64,000 nt of DNA from positions 1,326,394 to 1,390,393 of the forward strand of contig NZ_JASGBJ010000001.1 in the NCBI RefSeq assembly GCF_030053415.1, read 5' to 3'. The notes under the pieces were generated by a model. That model was not told the DNA's origin, searched no databases, and worked only from the letters and a program-made list of their open reading frames with translations. This document shows, piece by piece, positions 17,986-27,190 of this stretch (position 1 is its first letter; every line of letters begins with the position of its first letter). Made by a program: the position numbers and the translations under genes. This stretch comes from Marinobacter sp. CHS3-4. GTDB lineage: Bacteria; Pseudomonadota; Gammaproteobacteria; Pseudomonadales; Oleiphilaceae.

Positions 17986-19949
17986 TGCCCTGTGTCCTCA
18001 GCGGTTTCGTCGGCGGTGATTTCAGCCAGCAGCTGGTTCCGTTTCACCTGTTGCCCTTTTGATACTGGTAGGTTTGCGAGGATGCCATCGCGGTCTGCTT
18101 TGACCGGATGCTCCATTTTCATGGCTTCCAGAATCACCAGCGTATCCCCCTGTTTGACGGCCTGTCCCTGTTCGACCAACAGGTCAATCAGTGCGCCATC
18201 CATCGTTGCTTTGATCTGCCCGGTTCCGCTGTTGGCGCTACCGCTGGCGGGTTGATGGGTCAGGTCTTTAAAGGTCAGGTTCTTGCCGAACGCCTGCAAA
18301 TATAGATGATCACCCTGACGGTGATATTGGCAAACCTGACGGACCCCATTGTCGATGATGCATGCGTTACCTTCCGCCGCGGAGACCAGCTCCAGTTCAT
18401 GCTGTTGCTCGCCGGCCGTCACGGTGACGCGGTGGCCTCTGGTGCGAACCAACACATTGAAGGACTCACTGTCTGTCGCCAGTTTCATCGGAGTAACGGT
18501 GGCAGGCGCGTTGCTCCAGGCACGCTGTTGCTGGTTTCCCTGACTGAAAAGAGCGGCGCCAAGAGCCAGTTCCCGGGTGCCAATCTGGGCGGGTGCCATG
18601 GACGGATCGTCACGGAATTCGGTTAGCAGAAACGCGGTGGTGGCTTCACCTCGACCAAAACTGTCATTGGCGATGATTCGCGACAGGAAGCCTTGATTGG
18701 TGGTGGTTCCGAATACCGCCGTTTTTTCCAGTGCCGTGATCAGTCGTCTGCGTGCTTCGTTCCGGTTTTTCCCGTAGGCGATGACTTTGGCCAGCATGGG
18801 GTCGTAATGAGGCGTGATGTCATCACCTGTCCGTACGCCGCTGTCGAAGCGGATTCCGTCTCCTTCGGCGGGATCGAAACGGAGCAGGGTGCCGGTCTGT
18901 GGCGTGAAATTCTGGGCTGGATCTTCAGCGTACAGGCGCACTTCGATGGCGTGGCCCTGCAATGCGACGTCTTTCTGGGTCAGCGGAAGAGGCTCGCCTT
19001 CCGCGACGGTTAGCTGCCAGGCCACCAGGTCCTGCCCCGTGATCAGCTCGGTGACCGGGTGCTCTACTTGCAACCGTGTGTTCATTTCCAGAAAGTAGAA
19101 GTTGCGGTCTTTATCCACCAGAAATTCCACGGTGCCGGCCCCCTCGTAATTGCAGGCCAGGGCTGCTTTCACAGCGGCCTCGCCCATGGCTTGGCGAAGT
19201 TCGGGGGTCATAAAGGGTGAGGGGGCTTCCTCAACCACTTTCTGGTGTCGGCGCTGGATGGAACAATCCCGTTCTCCCAGATAGACGGCGTTACCGTGTT
19301 GATCTGCGAAGACCTGAATTTCGATATGGCGGGGCTCGATCACGGCTTTTTCGAGGATGAGTTCGTCGTCGCCAAACGCCTGTCGGGATTCGGACCGAGC
19401 GCGTTTCAGGTTGTCCGCAAGGTCGGCCTCGGAGTCCACCTGGCGCATACCCCGGCCGCCACCGCCGGCGGAGGCTTTTATCATCAGGGGGTAACCGATG
19501 TCGGCGGCGGCCTTGATCAGTTCGTCGTCATCCGAATTGTTGCCTTCGAAACCTGGCACAACTCGCACCCCGGCCTCTTGCATGGCGATTTTTGAACGGC
19601 GTTTGCTACCCATCAGTTCGATGGCGGCTTCCGGTGGCCCGACGAACACCAGGCCGGCTTCTTTGCAGGCTTTGGAGAAGTCGCTGTTCTCTGACAGGAA
19701 GCCGTAGCCCGGATGCACACAGTCGGCGCTGGTTTTTCTGGCGGCTTCCAGAATAGCGTCTGCATTGAGATAAGAGGCCGAGACCTGAGCCGGCCCGATA
19801 CAGACGGCTTCGTCGGCCAGTTCAACGTGCAAAGCGTTGGCATCGGCTTCGGAAAAAACGGCCACGGTGCGGTAGCCGAGGGATTTGGCCGTGCGGATAA
19901 CGCGAACGGCGATTTCGCCCCGGTTCGCTATCAGGAGTTTGTTTAGCAT
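17982..19949 (-). CDS. atuF: Geranyl-CoA carboxylase alpha subunit (biotin carboxylase plus BCCP)
   Basis: The subunit carries the biotin carboxylase domain (residues 1-450: LLIANRGEIAVRVIR, ATP-grasp ASAGGGGRGM, FLEMNTRLQVEHPVTE), a linker domain, and a C-terminal biotinyl domain with the EAMKMEH biotin site near residue 620. Together with AtuC it carboxylates the gamma-methyl of geranyl-CoA. I chose the ATG at 19949, giving 655 residues, because the longer frame to 20075 would add 42 unrelated residues and overlap atuE. The family also includes methylcrotonyl-CoA and propionyl-CoA carboxylases; the atu gene order decides the assignment. Confidence 0.92.
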   Translation of the reverse strand: MLNKLLIANRGEIAVRVIRTAKSLGYRTVAVFSEADANALHVELADEAVCIGPAQVSASYLNADAILEAARKTSADCVHPGYGFLSENSDFSKACKEAGLVFVGPPEAAIELMGSKRRSKIAMQEAGVRVVPGFEGNNSDDDELIKAAADIGYPLMIKASAGGGGRGMRQVDSEADLADNLKRARSESRQAFGDDELILEKAVIEPRHIEIQVFADQHGNAVYLGERDCSIQRRHQKVVEEAPSPFMTPELRQAMGEAAVKAALACNYEGAGTVEFLVDKDRNFYFLEMNTRLQVEHPVTELITGQDLVAWQLTVAEGEPLPLTQKDVALQGHAIEVRLYAEDPAQNFTPQTGTLLRFDPAEGDGIRFDSGVRTGDDITPHYDPMLAKVIAYGKNRNEARRRLITALEKTAVFGTTTNQGFLSRIIANDSFGRGEATTAFLLTEFRDDPSMAPAQIGTRELALGAALFSQGNQQQRAWSNAPATVTPMKLATDSESFNVLVRTRGHRVTVTAGEQQHELELVSAAEGNACIIDNGVRQVCQYHRQGDHLYLQAFGKNLTFKDLTHQPASGSANSGTGQIKATMDGALIDLLVEQGQAVKQGDTLVILEAMKMEHPVKADRDGILANLPVSKGQQVKRNQLLAEITADETAEDTGQ

Positions 19950-19962
19950 GCTCTTGGTCCCT

Positions 19963-20784
19963 TCAGTCTTTCGTCTCAGCCCATTTGGGCGGCCGTTTTT
20001 GCATAAACGCCATGGTGCCTTCCGCGCCTTCCTCACCACGAATGGCGTTCGCAAATTTCTCCGCCGCGCTATCAAGCAGGCTGCTCATGTCTTCGTGACC
20101 AACCCTATGTAGCAACGCCTTGGTTTCCGCCGTGGCGTGCGGGGCACAGTGGCGGACACGCTCCAGGGCTTGGTTGAGCATGGTTTCCAGTTCTTCATCA
20201 GAGCCAGCGGCCTGATGAACAATGCCCAGCGAGCAGGCTTCCTGAGCGTCAATTCTCAAACCCAACAGCGACAATCGACGTGCCTGGGTCAGGCCGATCC
20301 GTTCCACCACAAACGGTGCGATCTGGGCCGGGATGACGCCCAGAGAGGTTTCGGGCATGCCAAATTTGGCGGTAGGGCCAGCGATGGCCACGTCAGAGAC
20401 GCAGGCAAGCCCGAACCCGCCGCCCATGACCGCGCCTTCCGTGACGGCGATGACAACCTTGGAGGATTGGTTGACCTGTTCGATCATTTGCCCGAAGGCT
20501 CGATTGAGCTTGTAAAACGGGTCGACTTCGCCTTCCTCGACTTTTTGTCCCCGGGCGCCTGCCATGTCTTTAATATCGCCGCCGGCACAAAAATGACCAC
20601 CCGCTCCGCGGACCACCACGGCGCGGATGCTGTCGTCCTGCTCAATCTGGGAAAACACCGTCGAAAGCTCTGCAACCATCTGTAGACTCATGGCGTTGCG
20701 GACATCCGCACGGTCAAGGGTCAGGTGCAGGGTCGGCCCCTGTTTTTCGACGATCAGGGTCTCGCATTGTGCTAGCTGTTCCAT
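19963..20784 (-). CDS. atuE: Isohexenylglutaconyl-CoA hydratase (enoyl-CoA hydratase family)
   Basis: The 273-residue crotonase-fold protein has both oxyanion-hole stretches (HFCAGGDIKDM; GAVMGGGFGLACVSDVAIAG) and a catalytic Glu candidate in FGMPETSLGVIP. In the atu pathway it adds water to the carboxylated product of geranyl-CoA carboxylase, isohexenylglutaconyl-CoA. It lies between atuD (20-base gap) and atuF (13-base gap), as in Pseudomonas. From the sequence alone it could be a general enoyl-CoA or methylglutaconyl-CoA hydratase. Confidence 0.9.
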   Translation of the reverse strand: MEQLAQCETLIVEKQGPTLHLTLDRADVRNAMSLQMVAELSTVFSQIEQDDSIRAVVVRGAGGHFCAGGDIKDMAGARGQKVEEGEVDPFYKLNRAFGQMIEQVNQSSKVVIAVTEGAVMGGGFGLACVSDVAIAGPTAKFGMPETSLGVIPAQIAPFVVERIGLTQARRLSLLGLRIDAQEACSLGIVHQAAGSDEELETMLNQALERVRHCAPHATAETKALLHRVGHEDMSSLLDSAAEKFANAIRGEEGAEGTMAFMQKRPPKWAETKD

Positions 20785-20804
20785 GGCGCCGTTACCTCCG
20801 CTGT

Positions 20805-21965
20805 TCAGTCTTTCTGTTTACCGGGCAAGATGCCCATGGTCTTGCAGATAATGCCCAGCATGATTTCGTCCGCACCGCCGCCAATGGACACCAGACGCAC
20901 ATCGCGGAAGGCTCGGGACAGCGGGTTGTCCCACATGTAGCCCATGCCGCCCCAATACTGCAGGCAGCTGTCCGTGACCTCGCGGCCCAGTCGGCCCGCT
21001 TTCAATTTGGCCATGGATGCCAGTCGGGTCACGTCTTTCCCCTCGATGTGGAGTTCACACGCCTGATAGGTGAGGGCACGCAGCGCTTCAACTTCGGTTT
21101 GCAGTTCGGCCAGTCGGAAATGGATCGACTGGTTATTGATCAGCGGCTGCCCGAAGGTCTTCCGTTCACGGCAGTACTCGATGGTCTGGTAGATGCAGTT
21201 TTCCAGCGCCTTAATGACGTTGGCAGCGCCCCACATTCGCTCTTCCTGAAATTGCAGCATCTGCATGATGAAACCGGTGCCTTCGGCGCCAATGCGATAG
21301 CGTTGCGGAACGCGCACATCGTCAAAGAAAATCTGCGCGGTTTCTGAGGATCGCATGCCCAACTTGTTAAGGTGCGGACTGAAGGAGATGCCCGGTGAAT
21401 TCATGGGCACGACGATCAGGGATTTGTTTTTGTGGGGCTTGTCGTCCGATGTGTTGGCCAGCAGGCAGATGAAATCGGCCTTGGGGCTGTTGGTGATCCA
21501 CATCTTGGAGCCGTTGATGATGTAATCGTCACCGTCCGCTTTGGCGGTGGTGCTCATGCCGGCCACATCAGACCCTGCGCCGACTTCGCTGACGCCAATA
21601 CAGCCCACCATATCGCCAGCAATGGCAGGTGCCAGAAAGGTTCGCTTCAGTTCGTCAGAGCCGAAGCGGGCAATGGCGGGGGTGCACATATCGGTTTGCA
21701 CGCCCACGGCCAACGGCACACCACCGCAATGAGCCATCCCGAGTTCTTCTGCCGCGACCAGGTTGTAGCTATAGTCCAGCCCCATGCCACCGTATTCTTC
21801 GGGCTTCTGGATACCGAGAATGCCGAGGTCGCCCAGTTTCTTGAAGATCTCATGAATCGGAAACTCGCCGGCTTCTTCCCACTCGTCGCAGTGCGGGTTA
21901 ATTTCCTTTTCGACGAAATCCCGGACGGTTTTTCTCAGGGCTTCGTGTTCTTCGGTAAATTTCAT
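20805..21965 (-). CDS. atuD: Citronellyl-CoA dehydrogenase (acyl-CoA dehydrogenase family)
   Basis: This 386-residue FAD enzyme of the acyl-CoA dehydrogenase family forms the alpha-beta double bond in citronellyl-CoA, giving geranyl-CoA, and passes electrons to ETF. Family marks are CIGVSEVGAGSDVAGMSTTA, the WITNSPKADF strand, RIGAEGTGF, and the C-terminal RDVRLVSIGGGADEIMLGI. Its length fits AtuD. An 85-base spacer separates it from atuC, the widest gap in the operon, so a secondary promoter or processing site could lie there, but I see no clear one. Confidence 0.9.
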   Translation of the reverse strand: MKFTEEHEALRKTVRDFVEKEINPHCDEWEEAGEFPIHEIFKKLGDLGILGIQKPEEYGGMGLDYSYNLVAAEELGMAHCGGVPLAVGVQTDMCTPAIARFGSDELKRTFLAPAIAGDMVGCIGVSEVGAGSDVAGMSTTAKADGDDYIINGSKMWITNSPKADFICLLANTSDDKPHKNKSLIVVPMNSPGISFSPHLNKLGMRSSETAQIFFDDVRVPQRYRIGAEGTGFIMQMLQFQEERMWGAANVIKALENCIYQTIEYCRERKTFGQPLINNQSIHFRLAELQTEVEALRALTYQACELHIEGKDVTRLASMAKLKAGRLGREVTDSCLQYWGGMGYMWDNPLSRAFRDVRLVSIGGGADEIMLGIICKTMGILPGKQKD

Positions 21966-22050
21966 TCTTGTTCTCCGGTGTTGTTAGTCCGCGCCTGGTG
22001 GTTTTGGTGGCACGGTGTTTAGCTTGGGTGGCGGCTGCGGGTGAAGTCTG

Positions 22051-23667
22051 TCAAAAACGACCAACACCAAATGTATTGGGCCGCAACTGCCGGGCTTCCG
22101 CCTCGCGGCAGACCGATAGCACCAGCGCCAGAACCCGCCGCGTATCGCGAGGGTCGATCAGACCGTCGTCCCACAGTCGCGCCGTGCCAAACAGGGCTGT
22201 TGAACCGTCTTCCAATTTCTTGGCCGTTGCTTGCTCCAGAAAATCCAGAGTCTTGGCATCGGGCTCAACGCCACTGCGGCGCTGTTTGTCCTCCGCCACA
22301 ATGCGCATCACCTTGCCCGCCTGGGCTGGGCCCATCACTGCCGTTCGGCTGTTGGGCCAGGCAAAGATGAATCTTGGATCCAGCCCGCGACCACACATGG
22401 CGTAGTTACCTGCACCATAGGAACCGCCAATCACAATTGCGACTTTCGGCACCCGGCAGTTGGCCACGGCCTGGATCATCTTGGAGCCATGCTTGATGAT
22501 GCCGTTCTGCTCGGAATGGGTGCCCACCATGAACCCGGTGGTGTTGTGCAAGAACAGCAATGGCGTGCCGGCCTGATCGCAGAGTTGAATGAACTGGGCT
22601 GCTTTGGTCGCGCCTGCTGGCGTTATCGGGCCGTTGTTGCCGATGATGCCGACCGAATGGCCTTCAATGCGGATGGTGCCGCACACAGTCTGGTCGTCGT
22701 AGTCGTTCTTGAAGTCCATAAACTTCGAGCCGTCCGCCAGGCGCGCGAGGATCTCCCGTACGTCATACGGCTTCTTGGCATCGGCGGGAATCAGGCCCAA
22801 CAGTTCTTCTTCTGAATAGAGAGGTTCTTCCCACGACAGTTCCCGTTGCGGTGGCAAGTGCTCGTTCCACGGCAGCGATTCCAGAACGTTTCGAGCCTGG
22901 CGGATGCCGTCGGCGTCGTCTTCGGCCAGGTATTCGGCGGTGCCTGCCACTTCGGCGTGCATCTGGGCGCCGCCCAGCTCTTCATCGGTGGCTTCTTCGC
23001 CAGTGGCGGCTTTCAGCAGGGGTGGGCCAGCCAGGAACATTTTGGCTTGTTCCCGCACCACGATCACGTAGTCAGACAGGCCGGGCTGATAGGCGCCGCC
23101 CGCCGTCGCGTTGCCATGCACCACCGTGATCTGCGGAATGCCGGACGCAGACATGCGAGCCTGATTGGCAAAACCACGGGCGCCCAGCACAAAGATGTCG
23201 GTGGCGTAGTTCAGGTTCGCGCCGCCGCTTTCAGACAGTGATACAACCGGCAACTTGTTTTCCGAGGCGATTTGTTGGAGGCGCAGGGTTTTGTCCAAAC
23301 CGGCCGGGGTGATGGTGCCACCTTTAATAGCGCTGTTACTGGCAACGATCAGGCAGCGAACACCGCTGACGGTGCCGATACCGGCGATAATACCGCCGCC
23401 TGCCTGGCTACCGTCCTTGTCGTCGTGCATTTTATAACCGGCCAGTGAACACAGCTCCAAAAAGGGGGTGCCCCGGTCCAGCAGACGGTTAATGCGATCC
23501 CTGGGCAGCAGCTTACCGCGCTTGGTGAATTTCTCGCGGGCCGCTTCGGCCAGGTCGAGCACTTTCTGTTCAACTTCGCGGAAGGTGTCGATGTGGGCCT
23601 GCATGGCTTCGGCGTTCGCGCCGAAATCTTCGGAGTCAGACGTTGTGGTTGGTTCGAGTACCTGCAT
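22051..23667 (-). CDS. atuC: Geranyl-CoA carboxylase beta subunit (carboxyltransferase)
   Basis: The 538-residue protein has both crotonase-like halves of an acyl-CoA carboxyltransferase: an N-half with SESGGANL and the following NATAGGAYQPGLSDYV, and a C-half with GIIGNNGPITPAGATKAA and GSYGAGNYAMCGRGLDP. It transfers CO2 from biotin on AtuF to geranyl-CoA. It shares its ancestry with the methylcrotonyl-CoA carboxylase beta subunit (LiuB), and the length equals that I recall for Pseudomonas AtuC. The gap to atuB is nine bases. No liu-type isovaleryl-CoA genes are near, which supports the terpene assignment. Confidence 0.92.
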   Translation of the reverse strand: MQVLEPTTTSDSEDFGANAEAMQAHIDTFREVEQKVLDLAEAAREKFTKRGKLLPRDRINRLLDRGTPFLELCSLAGYKMHDDKDGSQAGGGIIAGIGTVSGVRCLIVASNSAIKGGTITPAGLDKTLRLQQIASENKLPVVSLSESGGANLNYATDIFVLGARGFANQARMSASGIPQITVVHGNATAGGAYQPGLSDYVIVVREQAKMFLAGPPLLKAATGEEATDEELGGAQMHAEVAGTAEYLAEDDADGIRQARNVLESLPWNEHLPPQRELSWEEPLYSEEELLGLIPADAKKPYDVREILARLADGSKFMDFKNDYDDQTVCGTIRIEGHSVGIIGNNGPITPAGATKAAQFIQLCDQAGTPLLFLHNTTGFMVGTHSEQNGIIKHGSKMIQAVANCRVPKVAIVIGGSYGAGNYAMCGRGLDPRFIFAWPNSRTAVMGPAQAGKVMRIVAEDKQRRSGVEPDAKTLDFLEQATAKKLEDGSTALFGTARLWDDGLIDPRDTRRVLALVLSVCREAEARQLRPNTFGVGRF

Positions 23668-23676
23668 GGTGTGCCC

Positions 23677-24543
23677 TCAATCCTCGCTCAATACTTTTGG
23701 CGTCACTGCACGGTGAAAACCATTGAATGGCTCATTATTTTTGGCTTTGGGAAGAGGCCACATCCGCCCGCCCTGGGACGCACCACCGTCAATGCGAAGG
23801 CAGTCTCCGTTGATAAAAGCGGCGCCGGGGCTGAGCAGAAAACAGATGGCCGCGCTGACTTCCGATTCGGTGCCCAGGCGCTTGATGGGCACGTTATCGC
23901 CAAGGCTGCGGATCCATTCCTTCATGTGTTCCGGATAGTTGTCCATACCGCTGGAGGCTACCCAGCCCGGGGCGACCGCGTTCACGCGCACCCCGGAACA
24001 GCCCCACTCAACCGCAGCGGTCTGTGTAAAGTTCACCATGCCGGCGCGGGCGGCACCCGAATGCCCCATGCCGGGCATGCCGCCCCACATGTCGGCCACA
24101 ATGTTGACGATGGCCCCTCCGGTCTTGGTCAGTGCCTGGGTATAGGCTTCCCGGGCCATCAAAAAGCCGCCGGTCAGGTTGGTGCGAACCACGGTTTCCC
24201 AGCCTTTCTGGTTGATACCCGCCAGCGGTGAAGGGAATTGGCCGCCAGCGTTGTTGACCACACCGTTCAACCCGCCGTGCTCTGCGATGATCGCTTTGAC
24301 GGTTGCCTTGACGGACTCTTCCTCGCGAATATCACAGGCATGAGCCGAGGCAATGCCACCGTCCTCTGAGATTTCGGCTTTAACGGCTTCCACTTTTTCG
24401 GCCTTGCGCCCAACCAGTGCAACCCTGGCACCGAGCGCAGCCAGCTCATGGGCGGTACAGCGCCCGATGCCAGAACCACCGCCGGTCACGATGAAGGTTT
24501 GGCCCTTGAAAAGGTCGGGATGGAAGATGGATTGATAGCTCAT
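23677..24543 (-). CDS. atuB: SDR-fold protein of the acyclic terpene pathway, lacking the catalytic Tyr
   Basis: The 288-residue SDR has TGGGSGIGR (residues 21-29), NNAGGQF, and a VRVNAVAPGWV strand. Where classical SDRs have Tyr-x3-Lys, this protein has SGAAR in GHSGAARAGM, so both Tyr and Lys appear replaced (Ser and Arg in my alignment). The following AVEWG and VRVNAVAPG are like peroxisomal 2,4-dienoyl-CoA reductases, which also work without the Tyr. The protein may therefore act on an enoyl or dienoyl-CoA and not as an alcohol dehydrogenase. It lies between atuA (11-base gap) and atuC. Assignment as AtuB is from gene order plus family. Confidence 0.88.
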   Translation of the reverse strand: MSYQSIFHPDLFKGQTFIVTGGGSGIGRCTAHELAALGARVALVGRKAEKVEAVKAEISEDGGIASAHACDIREEESVKATVKAIIAEHGGLNGVVNNAGGQFPSPLAGINQKGWETVVRTNLTGGFLMAREAYTQALTKTGGAIVNIVADMWGGMPGMGHSGAARAGMVNFTQTAAVEWGCSGVRVNAVAPGWVASSGMDNYPEHMKEWIRSLGDNVPIKRLGTESEVSAAICFLLSPGAAFINGDCLRIDGGASQGGRMWPLPKAKNNEPFNGFHRAVTPKVLSED

Positions 24544-24554
24544 TCTTGTATTCC

Positions 24555-26354
24555 TTAAAGAGAAGCCAGGGAAGAGGGCACCGGTATCGGAAATTCAAGC
24601 AACTGCTGGGCGAAGGCCTTGCCCTGGGGATCAATGCGTAGGCTGGCAACACCGCCGCCGCCCAGGCTGTGTTCCAGTAGAAAATTAAACGCATTAAAGC
24701 CAGGCATGGACCAGCGCGTCACGCGGCCACGCTCCGGGTCGAGGGTGTGGCGCATCCAATTGGCGACGGCCTGTTCCGTCAATGCCGCTTCAATATAGGG
24801 TACATACTTGGCTCGGCGGGCAATCACGCCGATGTTGGTATGGTCACCTTTGTCGCCGCTGCGTGCCCACGCAAGTTTGATCAGCGGCACCGAAACATCG
24901 GTTGGCTCTGCTGCGTTACCTTTGGGTTGAGTTTTCAATTGATCTGGGCTGAAGCCACCCTCGGTGTTCACAGAGATTGGCGTGCTTTCACCGTTAAGGT
25001 CGACAGAGATTTCAACGCCCGTCTTTGGAACCAGGCACGAATACAGACGTATCTTGGGCCATACAGTGGGACGGCCGCCAACGATGCCGGTAATGCCCGG
25101 TGCCATGCCGGTTGCCGCCTGGGCAATTTCCCGCGAGAACAGCACCAGGGCTTCCTTCTTGACGTGGGCTACGCTGATCTTGACGACTACCTCCCGGCAA
25201 CGGTCGCCTCGGGCGTGTTCGCCATAGGTGGCTTCGGTTCCCAGCAGTTCGATGCTGGTGTCGGTGTAATCGGCAAAGCCTTTCTCCTGAAACATCCGGG
25301 ATGTTTTGGACAGAATGGCCTCGGCGACTCGCTGGGCCTTGATGGGAGCGTCTATACCTGCCAACAGGAAAGTGACGGTGCATTTGAAACCGTCGGGCCA
25401 GGTGCCGGAGACCTTGTAGCTGTCCGTCGGGGGCAAACCTTTGGCGCCGGAAACCGTGACTTCGTCTTTACCGGTTTCGTTCAGTGTGACACCGGTGAAG
25501 TCGCAGACGACGTCGGGTAAGAGGTAAGCGCGGGGATCGCCAATTTCATAGACCAGTTGTTCGGCGACTGTTCCGATTGACACCTTGCCACCGGTGTTTT
25601 CAGGCTTGGTGATTGTAAAGTCGCCGTCGGCATGCACCTCGGCCACGGGAAAGCCCATGTTGTCGAAACCATCAGCAACGTCCTGCCAGTCTGTGAAATT
25701 GCCGCCGGTGGACTGAGCGCCACATTCCAGAAGATGGCCCGCGAGGCTGCCCTGCGCCAGTTTGTCGTAATCGGTCCAGGCCCAGCCGAATTCGTGTACC
25801 AGGGGTGCGAGGACCAGGGCGCTGTCTGCCACCCGGCCGGTGATCACGATGTCTGCGCCCTGGTCCAATGCAGCGACCAGGCCCGGGGCGCCCAGATAGG
25901 CATTCAGGCTGACCATCATGGGCGGCATGGGCTGCCCCGTGGTCATTTCGGTGATGTCGTTTCCTGCCAGCTGCTTTTTCACAGGTAATAGGTCGTCGCC
26001 CAGAACCAGAGCAATTTTCAGGTCCACGCCTGCTTTGTCACAAAGTGCCTGAAGTGCCTCACGACAGGCTACCGGGTTAACGCCGCCGGCATTGGCCAGC
26101 ACACGTATGCCTCGGGTTTTAATGTCTTCAAGCAGGGGGGCCATGACCGTCTGAACAAAATCGCGGGCATAGCCCTGGGAAGGGTCTTTCATCTTTTGCC
26201 CGGCCATGATGGACATGGTGATTTCGGCAAGATAGTCAGCAACCAGGTAGTCAATGTTGCCGTGCTGTACCAGTTGAGCGGCAGCCGTTTCGGTGTCGCC
26301 CCAGAAGGCGGCAGAGCAACCGATGCGAACCTTGCGGCCGGTGTTGTCAGGCAT
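24555..26354 (-). CDS. atuA: Acyclic terpene utilisation protein AtuA (DUF1446)
   Basis: The 599-residue protein is the first gene of the operon. The N-terminal part (residues about 10-440) is the DUF1446/AtuA domain: [17 protein letters not shown], the next [25 protein letters not shown], and [18 protein letters not shown]. The C-terminal 100 residues are the AtuA-like ferredoxin-fold domain, seen in [20 protein letters not shown]. Its biochemical step is unproven; it is required for citronellol growth in Pseudomonas and has been proposed to act late, on the hydroxylated glutaryl-CoA. I chose the ATG at 26354. A longer frame runs to 26804 but would overlap the divergent regulator and has no matching domain. 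Confidence 0.92.
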   Translation of the reverse strand: MPDNTGRKVRIGCSAAFWGDTETAAAQLVQHGNIDYLVADYLAEITMSIMAGQKMKDPSQGYARDFVQTVMAPLLEDIKTRGIRVLANAGGVNPVACREALQALCDKAGVDLKIALVLGDDLLPVKKQLAGNDITEMTTGQPMPPMMVSLNAYLGAPGLVAALDQGADIVITGRVADSALVLAPLVHEFGWAWTDYDKLAQGSLAGHLLECGAQSTGGNFTDWQDVADGFDNMGFPVAEVHADGDFTITKPENTGGKVSIGTVAEQLVYEIGDPRAYLLPDVVCDFTGVTLNETGKDEVTVSGAKGLPPTDSYKVSGTWPDGFKCTVTFLLAGIDAPIKAQRVAEAILSKTSRMFQEKGFADYTDTSIELLGTEATYGEHARGDRCREVVVKISVAHVKKEALVLFSREIAQAATGMAPGITGIVGGRPTVWPKIRLYSCLVPKTGVEISVDLNGESTPISVNTEGGFSPDQLKTQPKGNAAEPTDVSVPLIKLAWARSGDKGDHTNIGVIARRAKYVPYIEAALTEQAVANWMRHTLDPERGRVTRWSMPGFNAFNFLLEHSLGGGGVASLRIDPQGKAFAQQLLEFPIPVPSSLASL

Positions 26355-26384
26355 ATCGTTACCTATTCCTTGAGGGTGAAAATG

Positions 26385-26414
26385 AAGATACCAAGCAAGC
26401 GCTTGGTTTGTAAA
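26385..26414 (-). promoter_or_regulatory. Predicted atuA promoter
   Basis: Read on the minus strand, TTTACA (26409-26414) and TATCTT (26385-26390) are 18 bases apart, a plausible sigma-70 pair 30 bases upstream of the atuA ATG. The palindrome described separately fills the spacer exactly, which suits repression by steric block. Confidence 0.5.
26390..26407. promoter_or_regulatory. Palindromic operator, probable AtuR binding site
   Basis: ACCAAGCAAGCGCTTGGT has seven-base inverted arms (ACCAAGC and GCTTGGT) around AAGC, the size and shape of TetR-family operators. It lies between divergent atuA and atuR, inside the predicted atuA promoter and touching the predicted atuR -35. Confidence 0.7.
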
Positions 26415-26435
26415 TAGCCCGAATCGAGATAGAAT
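26408..26435 (+). promoter_or_regulatory. Predicted atuR promoter
   Basis: TTGTAA (26408-26413), a 16-base spacer and TAGAAT (26430-26435) form a plausible sigma-70 promoter 33 bases before the atuR GTG. The operator abuts its -35, so AtuR could repress itself as well as atuA. Confidence 0.45.
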
Positions 26436-26468
26436 GTCGCCAACCGTTCCGCTGTACGAGACACCCCC

Positions 26469-27089
26469 GTGAATCAAGACGCCATCCTTAAGTCCCTGAT
26501 AGCCGACAACCTGGTATCGGATCCTTCCGGCGCCCGCGGCCGCTTGCTTCGTGAAGCCGCCGGTCTGTTCCGGGATAAAGGGTATGAGCGAACGACCGTG
26601 CGTGATCTGGCAGCGGCAGTCGGGATTCAGTCGGGCAGTCTGTTTCACCATTTCCGCACCAAAGAAGAAATCCTGAAAGCCGTGATGGTAGAAACCATTC
26701 GGCTCAACACTGCCTTGATGCAGTCCGCTGTCGATGCTGCAGAGTCCAACGCCGATAAACTCCGCGCCCTGATCCGGGCAGAGCTGGAGTCCATCAACGG
26801 TCAAACGGGAGAGGCGATGGCGGTTCTGGTGTTTGAATGGCGAAGCCTGTCTGAAAGTTCGCAGGAAGAGGTGCTGAAACTCAGGGATATCTATGAGGCG
26901 CTGTGGCTAGAGGTTCTGGAAGCACTCAGAACAGAAGACGTGCTGGCAGCCGATCCTTTCGTGGTTCGTCGAATGCTGACCGGGGCGCTCAGCTGGACCG
27001 TGACCTGGTTCCGTCCTGACGGCGGGCTGAGCCTTGATGATCTGACCTCGCAGGTCATGGGCATGATGGGAATGAAGCAATTCCTTTAA
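26469..27089 (+). CDS. atuR: TetR-family repressor of the atu operon
   Basis: The 206-residue regulator has an N-terminal TetR helix-turn-helix (residues about 22-70: [20 protein letters not shown], then [17 protein letters not shown]) and an all-helical C-terminal ligand and dimer domain. The start is GTG at 26469; no in-frame ATG precedes it. It is transcribed away from atuA over a 114-base spacer with a single clear palindrome. AtuR of Pseudomonas represses the atu genes and is released by a pathway intermediate, and the same arrangement here supports that role. Which CoA ester it senses is not visible. Confidence 0.9.
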   Translation: MNQDAILKSLIADNLVSDPSGARGRLLREAAGLFRDKGYERTTVRDLAAAVGIQSGSLFHHFRTKEEILKAVMVETIRLNTALMQSAVDAAESNADKLRALIRAELESINGQTGEAMAVLVFEWRSLSESSQEEVLKLRDIYEALWLEVLEALRTEDVLAADPFVVRRMLTGALSWTVTWFRPDGGLSLDDLTSQVMGMMGMKQFL

Positions 27090-27190
27090 CCCGGCCCGCC
27101 CGCTGAACGTACCTGATTTCAGAATATAGTCATTTGCAGTCATACTGCGTGAACGGGATGTGAAGTAGCAGTATTGTCGGTGGGTTGTTT

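Noticed and set aside
19950..20075. 42-codon N-terminal extension of atuF
   Set aside because: It overlaps atuE in the same direction, and biotin carboxylases start with the LLIANRGEIA stretch at 19949.
22051..23667. Methylcrotonyl-CoA carboxylase (liu) assignment for the carboxylase pair
   Set aside because: The sequence family allows it, but the neighbours atuA, atuB, atuG, atuH and atuR in exact order point to geranyl-CoA carboxylase.
26355..26804. 150-codon N-terminal extension of atuA
   Set aside because: It would overlap atuR and the promoter region and has no similarity to the AtuA domain; the ATG at 26354 is typical.
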